A DNA stretch of 64,000 bases from JAMXLO01 sp963791495. GTDB taxonomy: Bacteria > Pseudomonadota > Alphaproteobacteria > Acetobacterales > Acetobacteraceae. Of the stretch, positions 1-7,801 are shown in pieces. The notes under the pieces are model-generated. The model was not told the origin of the DNA and did no database searches. It worked only from the letters and a program-made list of their open reading frames with translations. Where the stretch lies: assembly GCA_963791495.1 (NCBI GenBank), contig CAWBST010000021.1, positions 681,748 to 745,747 of the forward strand, read 5' to 3'. Made by a program: the position numbers and the translations under genes. How positions within the stretch are numbered: position 1 is the first letter of the stretch; every line of letters begins with the position of its first letter.

Positions 1-5
1 TTCCA

Positions 6-989
6 TCAGCGGAGGCATTGCGCGGACTCGTCCAACGGATAGTAGCAGCGCACACGCCCTGTCGCGCCGCGCGTGATCGCCGGCGGCTCTGCCGTGCAAC
101 GTTCCGCCGCGAACTTGCAGCGCGGATGGAATACGCAGCCGGTCGGACGATCGTCGATGCCTGGCACGACGCCGGGGATTGTCGGCAGCCGCTGGCGGTC
201 AACCGCCAGCTCCGGCAAAGCGGCCAGCAGCGCGGCGGTGTAGGGATGGCGGGGTGCGGCGAAAAGACGCGCGGTCTGTGCCTCCTCCACCATCTGACCG
301 GCGTACATCACCAGGACACGATGCGCCGTCTCCGCCACCACGCCCATGTCGTGCGTGATCAGCACCAGCGCCATGCCGCGCTCGCGCTGCAGCGATATGA
401 GCAGCTCGAGGATCTGCTTCTGGATGGTCACGTCCAGCGCCGTGGTCGGTTCATCGGCGATCAGCAGCAGCGGATTGCAGGCGATCGCCATGGCGATCAT
501 CACCCGCTGGTTCATGCCGCCGGAGAGCTGGTGTGGAAACGCGCCCAGCCGCGTTTCGGGTGCCGGAATGCCGACCTGACGCAGCAGGTCGATGACCAGC
601 TCGCGGACTGCGCGGCGGTCCACGTGGTGATGCGCGCGCAGGCTCTCGGCAATTTGCCAGCCAATCGGATAACACGGATTGAGCGACGAGGTCGGCTCCT
701 GGAACACCATCGCCATGTCCTTGCCGACCAGGCGGCGCCGCTGGCGCGATGTCAGGCGCAATAGATCGTGGCCGGCGAAGTGCAGCCGGTCGGCCGTGAC
801 GCGCCCGGGCCAGGCGATCAGTCCCATCACCGCCAGCATCGCGACGCTCTTGCCAGAGCCTGATTCGCCGACGATGCCGACGATGGAACCGGCGTCGAGC
901 GTGAGGTCGAGCCCGTCCACCGCGCGGAACACGCCCCGCGCTGTGGTGAACTCGACGGCCAGATTGCGGATCTCCAGCAATGCTGTCAT
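6..989 (-). CDS. dppD: Dipeptide/oligopeptide ABC transporter ATP-binding protein DppD
   Basis: This is the ATPase that powers import of dipeptides or related small substrates through the DppBC permease. Visible motifs are Walker A (GESGSGKS, about residues 41-48), the signature LSGGMNQR, Walker B (LLLIADEP) and an H-loop (ITHD). The C-terminus carries the oligopeptide/dipeptide transporter extension with spaced cysteines (GCVFHPRCKFAAERC). At 327 aa it has the usual family length. I start it at the ATG at 989, which begins directly before the first beta strand (TALLEIRNL); an in-frame ATG at 1001 is the alternative. It lies downstream of dppA, dppB and dppC on the same strand, separated from dppC by a palindromic repeat. 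The partner ATPase dppF would be expected just outside the left edge. Confidence 0.93.
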   Translation of the reverse strand: MTALLEIRNLAVEFTTARGVFRAVDGLDLTLDAGSIVGIVGESGSGKSVAMLAVMGLIAWPGRVTADRLHFAGHDLLRLTSRQRRRLVGKDMAMVFQEPTSSLNPCYPIGWQIAESLRAHHHVDRRAVRELVIDLLRQVGIPAPETRLGAFPHQLSGGMNQRVMIAMAIACNPLLLIADEPTTALDVTIQKQILELLISLQRERGMALVLITHDMGVVAETAHRVLVMYAGQMVEEAQTARLFAAPRHPYTAALLAALPELAVDRQRLPTIPGVVPGIDDRPTGCVFHPRCKFAAERCTAEPPAITRGATGRVRCYYPLDESAQCLR

Positions 990-1030
990 GGCGAGCGGCA
1001 TGACTGGTCGAGACAAAAAGAACGAACAGA

Positions 1031-1126
1031 CCTCCCCCTCCCCTTGCGGGAGGGGGTTGGGGAGAGGGGGCCGGGCAATTGGCATCGCCTCCTCCCCCCA
1101 ACCCCCTCCCGCAAGGGGAGGGGAGT
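1031..1126. repeat. Palindromic BIME-like repeat between dppC and dppD
   Basis: Two inverted copies of a C/G-rich unit face each other. The left arm (about 1032-1069) contains CCCCTTGCGGGAGGGGGTTG and the right arm (about 1089-1125) is close to its reverse complement. It fills the gap between the dppC and dppD genes. It could fold in the transcript and lower expression of the distal gene, but no U-tract follows. Confidence 0.75.
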
Positions 1127-1156
1127 CTCTTCTAGCCACCCTCTTCGCCAGCATCA

Positions 1157-2057
1157 TCAGCGCTTCAATCGCGGATCCAGCGCATCGCGCAGGCCGTCGC
1201 CGAACAGGTTGAACGCCAGCACGGTGAGCAGGATCGCGAGGCCCGGAAATGCCAGCACCCACCACGCGCGTTGATAGAACTGCAGCGCGCCGGCCAGCAT
1301 CGTGCCCCATTCCGGTGTCGGTGGCTGCGCGCCCAGGCCCAGAAAACCCAGCGCCGCCGCATCCAGGATGGCAGTGGCGAAGCCAAGCGTCGCCTGCACG
1401 ATCAGCGGCGCCAGGCAGTTCGGCAGCACGGTGTCAAACATCAGATGCAACGTGCGCGGCCCCGGCGCAGCGCGTCGCGGTGACGTAGTCACGCGCGAGC
1501 TCCGACAATGCTGCTGCGCGCGTGAGACGCGTGTAGCTCGGCAGCGTCACCACCGCGACCGCGATCATCGCGTTGAACAGACCAGGGCCAAGGATCGCGA
1601 CGATCACGATAGCCAGAAGCAGGCTGGGAAATACCAGGACGATGTCCATCAACCGCATGATCGCCGTGTCCACCAGGCCACCGGCGAACGAAGCGGTAAG
1701 GCCGAGCACGATGCCGCAGGCAAGCGACAGTGTCACCACGGCGACGCCGATCAGCAGCGAGAGCCTCGCTCCGTAGATCAGTCGCGCGAGCACGTCGCGG
1801 CCGACATCGTCGGTGCCCAGTGGGAACGCGGCAGTGCCGCCTGACTGCCACATCGGTGGCGTCAGGAAATGGTCGCGGTATTGCTGGATCGGCGAATGCG
1901 GCGCCACGACATCGGCGAATACTGCGACCAGCAGCAGGACCACCATCACCGACATGCCAAGCACCGCGCCGCGGTTTTCCGCGAACGACCGCCAGAATAG
2001 AACCAGCCTGCCTGGCATAGGCGCGGCAGATCTTGTCGGGATGGCAGCCTCCGACAT
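1157..2057 (-). pseudogene. dppC: Dipeptide ABC transporter permease DppC, frameshifted
   Basis: This is the second inner-membrane permease subunit of the Dpp-type importer. The N-terminal part (from 2057) has the DppC leader helix, the FPLGTDDVGRDV motif and several membrane segments, then breaks off near 1470 just before the EAA loop. The remainder resumes in another frame with the conserved stretch VLPNCLAPLIVQATLGF and ends at 1157 with DPRLKR. Aligning the conserved loop (AGA-G-x-L) suggests a single extra base within GGGGCCGCGCACG on the coding strand. The start codon overlaps the dppB stop (TGATG), so translation is probably coupled. Either the gene is broken or the base is an assembly error. 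A +1 error is likely because many other genes in the window show the same lesion. Confidence 0.85.
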
Positions 2058-3061
2058 CAGCGGCGGATCCTGGGGTTGAGAAATCCGTAGGTGAGATCGA
2101 CCCCGAGGTTCACCAGCATCACCAGCGTGGCGATCAGCAGCACGCCGCCCTGCACCACCGGGTAGTCGCGGCGCTGCACCAATTCCACCAGCCAGTGACC
2201 GACACCAGGCCAGGCGAAGATCGTCTCGGTGAGGATCGCGCCAGACAGCAGCGATCCGACCTGCAGACCGATGACCGTCACGACGGGGATCAGCGCATTG
2301 CGCAGCGCATGGATCACCACCACACGCGGCGCGCTGAGGCCCTTGGCGCGCGCGGTGCGGATGTAGTCCTCATTCAGCACCTCGAGCATGGCCGAGCGCG
2401 TCATGCGTGCCACCACCGCAAGCGGCACGGTGCCGAGTACGATCATCGGCAGCACGAGATGGCTCGCCGCCGAGGTGCACGCGCCGGCATCATCGGAATA
2501 CCAGCAATCGATCAGCATGAAGCCGGTGACTGGCTCGACGAACATCGCATCGCTGATCCGACCCGACACCGGGGTCCAGCCGAGGGTGACGGAGAACATC
2601 AGGATGGCCATCAGTCCCCACCAGAAGATCGGCATCGACGCGCCGGTCACGGATACGCCCATCAGGCCGTAATCGAATGCGGTGCCGCGCCGCACCGCCG
2701 CCATCACGCCCAGCGGCACACCGACCAGCACGGCGAACAGGATGGCGCATAGCGACAGCTCGATCGTCGCGGGGAAGAGCTGCAGGAATTCCCGCCACAC
2801 CGAGTCCTGCGTCACGATCGACGTGCCGAGATCGCCGCTGGCGACCTGCTCCTCGTAGTGCAGGAACTGCCGCCACATCGGCTGGTCGAAGCCGAACTGA
2901 TGGCGCAGCTCGGCCAGACGCTCCGGTGCGATGCCGCGTTCCCCGGAGCGGGTCTCGATCGGGTCGCCCGGCACCAGGTGGATCAGCAGGAAACTAAGGA
3001 ACGTGACCGCCACGAAGGTCGGCACGATCACGCTGATCCGCCGGATGAGAAAGCGCAGCAT
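2057..3061 (-). CDS. dppB: Dipeptide ABC transporter permease DppB
   Basis: This is the first permease subunit of the Dpp-type importer. The protein (334 aa) starts with the typical MLRFLIRRI helix and the conserved VPGDP motif. It has about six membrane segments and the EAA-type loop near residues 225-255 (DYIRTARAKGLSAPRVV), and ends NPRIRR. A short insert near residues 180-200 with two cysteines (DCWYSDDAGACTS) lies in a periplasmic loop, as seen in many DppB homologues. Its stop overlaps the dppC start by one base. A palindromic repeat separates it from dppA. Confidence 0.95.
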   Translation of the reverse strand: MLRFLIRRISVIVPTFVAVTFLSFLLIHLVPGDPIETRSGERGIAPERLAELRHQFGFDQPMWRQFLHYEEQVASGDLGTSIVTQDSVWREFLQLFPATIELSLCAILFAVLVGVPLGVMAAVRRGTAFDYGLMGVSVTGASMPIFWWGLMAILMFSVTLGWTPVSGRISDAMFVEPVTGFMLIDCWYSDDAGACTSAASHLVLPMIVLGTVPLAVVARMTRSAMLEVLNEDYIRTARAKGLSAPRVVVIHALRNALIPVVTVIGLQVGSLLSGAILTETIFAWPGVGHWLVELVQRRDYPVVQGGVLLIATLVMLVNLGVDLTYGFLNPRIRR

Positions 3062-3084
3062 TCAGTGCCCCGGTCGCCATCCGT

Positions 3085-3174
3085 CGTCATGACCGGGCCA
3101 GGCCCGGTCATCCATGTCTTTGCTACCGGGACGAAACGAAGACGTGGATGGCCGGCACAAGGCCGGCCATGACG
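3085..3174. repeat. BIME-like inverted pair of 'GTCATG...' palindromes between dppA and dppB
   Basis: The left copy begins CGTCATGACCGGGCC and continues into CATCCATGTCTT. The right copy, read on the opposite strand, begins CGTCATGGCCGGCC and continues into CATCCACGTCTT. Each copy has its own short hairpin and the two are inverted relative to each other. This family is distinct from the C/G-rich elements near 1031 and 8959 and resembles the one at 29269. Confidence 0.75.
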
Positions 3175-3196
3175 AGGAGACGGTGGGCACGGGTTG

Positions 3197-4796
3197 CTAC
3201 TGCAGATCGACCGCGTCGAACTGATGGCGGCCGAACGGACTCATCTTGTAGCCGGTCACCTCCTTGCGCATCGGCATGAACACGACCGAGTGGGCGATCA
3301 GGTAGAACGGCGCCTCCTGGTGCATGATCACCTGCGCCTGCTCATACAGCTTCGTACGCTCGGCCTGACTGACCAGTGTCGCGGCCTTGTTGATCAATGC
3401 GTCGAAGTCCGGGTTGCACCACTTCGATGCACTGCCGCCACCAGGGCGCGCAGCGGCGCAGCTTGCGAGCGGGACGAAGAAGTTGTCGGGATCGCCGTTG
3501 TCGCCGGTCCAGCCGAGTTCCGCCATCTGATGCTCGCCCGACTGCACGCGCTTGCGGTATTCACCCCACTCGTAGCTGACCACTTTGGCCTTGATGCCGA
3601 CCTTGCCGAGATCGGACTGCATCAGCTCCGCGATGCGCCTTGCATCAGGGTTGTATGGCCGCTGCACCGGCATGGCCCAGATGTCAGTCTCGAAGCCGTT
3701 GGGGAAGCCAGCTTCGGCCAGCAGCTTCTTCGCCTGCTCGGGGTCATACGGAAAATCCTGGATCTGGTCGTTGTACGACCACATGGTCGGTGGGATGAGG
3801 TTCTTCGCCGGTTGGCCGGCGCCCTGATACACCGCCTGCAGGATCGCCTGCTTGTCGATCGCCATGTTGATGGCGATGCGCACCCGCTTGTCGGTAAACG
3901 GCGGCTTCTGGTTGTTGAACGCCAGATAGCCGATGTTCAGCCCCGGCTGCTGCATCAGTTGCAGCGCTGGATCGGCCTTGATCGCCGGCAGATCGGCCAG
4001 ATTGGGGAATGCCATGACCTGGCACTCGTTGGCGCGCAGCTTGGCGAGACGCACCGCGGGATCCTTGTTGATCGAGAACACCAGCGCATCGAGCTTCGGC
4101 TTCGGTCCCCAGTAGCCGGGGAAGGCGCGGTAGCGGATGGTGGAATCGCGCTGGTCACTGCAGCAGCTCGAACGGACCCGTGCCGATGGGTTCCTGATCG
4201 ATCAACTCGGGCTTGCCCTGCTTCAGCAGCGCATCGGCATATTCCTTCGACTGGATCGTGGAAAAATCCATTGCGAGATCGGCCAGGAACGGTGCCTGAG
4301 GCGCAGTCAGCGTGAAACGCACCGTATACGGATCGAGTACGTCGATCGACGACAGCAGCTTGTTGAAGCTCATGTCGTTGAAGTAGTCGTACCCGCCGCC
4401 GGACACCTTGTGATACGGATTGGCATCCTTCCACTGCCGCCCGAACGAGAACACCACATCCTCGGCGTTGAAGTCGCGGGTCGGCTTGAAGTTCTTGTTC
4501 GACTGCCACTTGACGTCGTGGCGCAGGTGGAAGGTGAAGCTCTTGCCGTCCTCCTCGATCTCCCAGCGCTCGGCAAGCGCCGGTGAGACCTCGGTGGAGC
4601 CCGGCCTGAACTCGACCAGGCGGTTATAGATCGGCTCGTTGGCGTCGAAGGTGGTGCCCGTCGTGTTCAGCATCGGGTTGAAGTTCTCGGGCGAGCCTTC
4701 CGAGCAATAGACCAGCGTCTTGGCCTGTGCCGTCGCCAGGAGGGCCGAGAATGCCATCGTGCAGGCGAAGGCGGCCGTGCGTTGTGCGGTGTGCAT
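3197..4796 (-). pseudogene. dppA: Dipeptide ABC transporter substrate-binding protein DppA, frameshifted
   Basis: This is the periplasmic solute-binding protein (SBP family 5) of the Dpp importer. It has a Sec signal peptide (cleavage probably after LLATAQA), followed by LVYCSEGSPENFNPML, the NFKPTRDFNAEDVVFS segment and IGTGPFELLQ. At about 4155 the frame closes at a TGA. The continuation resumes one base later (YRAFPGYWGPKPKL) and runs in one frame to the stop at 3197 (GRHQFDAVDLQ). Removing one base from CAGTGACCAG restores an uninterrupted protein of about 532 aa, the usual length. It is the first gene of the transporter, 72 bp downstream of the decarboxylase gene. Confidence 0.88.
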
Positions 4797-4868
4797 GCGT
4801 GATCTCCACGACGTCCGGAGGACTTGCGGCGTCTTGGTTATCAGTCCCTTAGGGGCGGCCTGTCCAGG

Positions 4869-6437
4869 TTAATCTGGTGTGTGAGATGCTTGATCCGCTG
4901 CGACTGCCGCGGCACCCAGACGCCGCAGACCGGCGCCCAGTACCGCTGGGATGACCGCGTCCGCATCTCCCTCATCCGATCGGTGATTGACAAATGCGGC
5001 GCGCAGCACGGTCCGCCCCCCGATGGTCGTGGTCGAGAGGACCACGTCGCCTGCTTCCTGCAGGTCAGCCGCAATTGCTGTCTGCAGCTCATCATCCCCA
5101 GGACGATAGCGAAAACAAACGATATTCAGCCGAACCGGTGCCGTCCGTTCTAGCAGCGGTTCGTTGTCGATCGCTGCCGCGAACCGTCGCGCCAGCAGGC
5201 AGCTTCGCTCCGCAACATCTCCGAGCCGGTTCGCGCCGAAGGCCTTGATTGTCATCCAGACCTTGAGCGCACGAAAGCCGCGCGACAGCTCCGGCCCGAG
5301 ATCGACCGGCCACGGCCTTCCGGCAGCCAGGCCACGCATCTGGCACTTCAGGTAGGCTGCCTGATGGGAGAACGCCGCCTCGTGCCCCGCAGGATCGCGC
5401 ACCACGATGCAACCGGCGTCATAGGGGACCTGCGCCCATTTGTGGAAGTCGAAGGCCACGGAGTCAGCCCGCTCGATCCCGGCGAACAGAGGACGAAGTG
5501 CTGCGGACAGCATGGCGATCGCGCCAAATGCCGCATCGACATGAAACCAAAGTCGCTGCTCCACGCAGACGTTCGCGATCTCACTCAGGTGATCGATTGC
5601 GCCGATATCGACGCTGCCCGCTGTCCCAACCACGAGGAACGGCAACATGTTCCGTTCCCGGTCCGCGGCGATCGCGGCTCGCAAAGCAGCAACGTCCATC
5701 GCGCCTGCCGTGTCACATGGAATAAGGCGCAGTGCCCGGGCGCCAAGGCCCGTTATGTCCAGTGCCCGTCCTACGCAGAGATGGACCGCCGCCGACGCGT
5801 AGGCAACCAACTTCGATTCGCCGATCCCATCCCGTCGTACCGCCGGTCCCAATGCCGCGCTTCGCGCGATGATGACGGCGACCAGATTCGCGACCGACGT
5901 GCCGGTCACCACGAGGCCGGACGAATCTCGAGGCAGCCCAAGCATCTCTGCGGCCCACCGGATCACCTGCCGTTCGCACGCGATGGGTGCGTGGTCGCGG
6001 CCGCCGCAGTTCGCATTCAGTCCCGAAGCCAGCATTTCGGCCAGGACGCCTACGGCTGTGCCGGCTCCATGTACCCAGCCGAAGAATCGCGGATGTCGAT
6101 TGCCGACTGTGTACGGCGCAATCAACCGCTGATATTCATCGTAGACGTCCGCCAGAGGTACGCCGACGCGTGGCAGGGCATCGCTCCAGGCGCCGCGCAC
6201 ATCGTCCGGCATCGGCCGCCACACGGGCCCCGCCCGGATACTCTGCAGTTCGTTGAAAACGTCATCGAGCATCTGGTGACCCAACGCGCGCAGCCCGGAC
6301 CATTCATCGGGGTCCAGCGATGGGTCAGCGTCACCTGCCGCAGCCGGCGGCGCATCCGTGGTGATCGTCCGGCGATCGGAGGACGCCACGATACGTCTCC
6401 ACTTCAGAGCAAGGTCCTGCGGCAAAAGAGATTGCAT
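4869..6437 (-). CDS. Pyridoxal-dependent (group II) amino-acid decarboxylase
   Basis: This is a PLP enzyme of the aspartate/glutamate/aromatic amino-acid decarboxylase family. It shows SGLVVTGTSVANLVA for cofactor phosphate binding, LWFHVDAAFGA (the Asp pairing with the PLP nitrogen) and the PLP-lysine motif SVAFDFHKWAQVPYDAG. The conserved family N-terminus (DEWSGLRALGHQMLDDVF) starts about 38 residues after the ATG at 6437, so I use that start (522 aa). In-frame ATGs at 6485 and 6500 would overlap the divergent ATP-grasp gene. The substrate cannot be read from sequence. It is divergent from an ATP-grasp-like gene at 6499 and upstream of dppA on the same strand, which hints at a link with peptide or amino-acid uptake. 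Confidence 0.85.
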   Translation of the reverse strand: MQSLLPQDLALKWRRIVASSDRRTITTDAPPAAAGDADPSLDPDEWSGLRALGHQMLDDVFNELQSIRAGPVWRPMPDDVRGAWSDALPRVGVPLADVYDEYQRLIAPYTVGNRHPRFFGWVHGAGTAVGVLAEMLASGLNANCGGRDHAPIACERQVIRWAAEMLGLPRDSSGLVVTGTSVANLVAVIIARSAALGPAVRRDGIGESKLVAYASAAVHLCVGRALDITGLGARALRLIPCDTAGAMDVAALRAAIAADRERNMLPFLVVGTAGSVDIGAIDHLSEIANVCVEQRLWFHVDAAFGAIAMLSAALRPLFAGIERADSVAFDFHKWAQVPYDAGCIVVRDPAGHEAAFSHQAAYLKCQMRGLAAGRPWPVDLGPELSRGFRALKVWMTIKAFGANRLGDVAERSCLLARRFAAAIDNEPLLERTAPVRLNIVCFRYRPGDDELQTAIAADLQEAGDVVLSTTTIGGRTVLRAAFVNHRSDEGDADAVIPAVLGAGLRRLGAAAVAADQASHTPD

Positions 6438-6498
6438 CTGCGGAGGGTGGACGATTCGAGCTAACCGTCCATTAAGCAAAATCATCGCAGGGTCGCTC

Positions 6499-7734
6499 AT
6501 GGCATTGTCCGCTGCCGACCCAATCCCACGCCTCTCCGATGCGTGCGACCCGCCTGCCGTCATCGGCGCGGCCGCGCTGACCACCGCAGCGTTCCAGGGC
6601 GCCACCGCTGATGCATTGGCTGGCATGATCGAGCGATTGGACACCGACCCAATCGCCCGGCTCCACGATACCTCCATCGCCTATCAGCTCGCCTTCCGCC
6701 GCGCCGAGGCGCTGGGATTGCAGGCTGAGGCGCTGGCCGGGTCCCAGCTATTTCGCATCCGCCGAGAAAGCCGATCCCCCGCTGACATCCGGCTGCTCGC
6801 GCTGATGGCGCCCGGTGACCTTATGGTCAACACGCCGCTGGACTTCATCACGAACTACCTGGACGTGCGGCTCGATCTGCTATTCCTGATGCCAGACCGA
6901 GGATTGCCGGCAATCATCCCTGATCACGACGTCATGTTCTTCGCCGTGAGTGAGTCCGATGCCGCCATGCTCGCCCGCATGAGCCGACTGTTCACGTCGT
7001 GGCCACGGCCGGTGTTGAACGATCCGAGTTTCCAGCCCGCCCTGGCGCGCGACACACTGGCCAGGTCGCTGGCCGACGTTCCGAGTATTTGCAGCCCATC
7101 GACCGTCGCGGTCGGCCGCGATGAACTTGCGAGTTTACTCCGCGGCAGTGGTGCGAACAGCGATCTCCTGCCGGGTTGCCGTTATCCCGTTCTTGTACGC
7201 CCGCAAGGCTCCCACGCCGGCGCAGGCCTCAAAAAAATCGACGATTCTGGCGACCTGGCCGCCTATATGTTGTTCTCGTTCGTATCTTCCTACTTCGTGA
7301 CCGCCTTCGTGGATTACCGGTCCGCAGACGGCTTGTACCGGAAATACCGCGTGGCATTCATAGATCGTCAGACCTACCTTTGTCATATGGCCGTTTCGCA
7401 GAACTGGATGGTCCACTACCTGAACGCGGGCATGACTGAGAGTGCGGACAAGCGCGCAGAAGAGGCACAGGCGATGATGCACTTTGATGCGACGTTCGTC
7501 GCCCGTCACCGCGAAGCCTTCGTCGCTTTGCATGAGCGATTGCCGCTCGACTATTACTCGATCGACTGCAGCGAACTTCCGGACGGGCGATTGCTTGTGT
7601 TCGAGGCGGACACCGCGGCCATCATTCACGCGATGGACCCTGAAGCGGTGTTTCCATACAAGCACACGCAAATGCGGAAGGTATTCGCAGCATTCGGCGA
7701 CATGTTGCGGCGGCGGATGACGTCCGCCAGGTAG
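6499..7734 (+). CDS. ATP-grasp-like protein (RimK/D-Ala ligase type fold)
   Basis: This is a 411-aa protein. Its C-terminal two thirds resemble an ATP-grasp ligase: YPVLVRPQGSHAGAGLKKI looks like the ATP-binding strand-loop, followed by YRKYRVAFIDRQTYLCHMAV and finally YYSIDCSELPDGRLLVFEAD. In classical members the last motif ends with E-x-N, which binds magnesium. Here it reads E-A-D, so activity is not certain. The N-terminal 90 residues have no motif I recognise. I start at the ATG at 6499; an upstream in-frame start would overlap the decarboxylase. It is transcribed divergently from the decarboxylase, so both may share a control region, and a joint role in making or modifying a small amide is possible but inferred. 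Confidence 0.7.
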   Translation: MALSAADPIPRLSDACDPPAVIGAAALTTAAFQGATADALAGMIERLDTDPIARLHDTSIAYQLAFRRAEALGLQAEALAGSQLFRIRRESRSPADIRLLALMAPGDLMVNTPLDFITNYLDVRLDLLFLMPDRGLPAIIPDHDVMFFAVSESDAAMLARMSRLFTSWPRPVLNDPSFQPALARDTLARSLADVPSICSPSTVAVGRDELASLLRGSGANSDLLPGCRYPVLVRPQGSHAGAGLKKIDDSGDLAAYMLFSFVSSYFVTAFVDYRSADGLYRKYRVAFIDRQTYLCHMAVSQNWMVHYLNAGMTESADKRAEEAQAMMHFDATFVARHREAFVALHERLPLDYYSIDCSELPDGRLLVFEADTAAIIHAMDPEAVFPYKHTQMRKVFAAFGDMLRRRMTSAR

Positions 7735-7801
7735 GTAGCCGCGTCGGCCCGCACTGGCCATCCGCTTTCGGAATCGCGCCCGCGCGCGGTAAACCACACC
7801 G

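Noticed and set aside
4141..4170. Programmed +1 frameshift in dppA like that of prfB
   Set aside because: There is no slippery CTT-TGA or stimulatory upstream box, and the same +1 lesion type occurs in many unrelated genes here.
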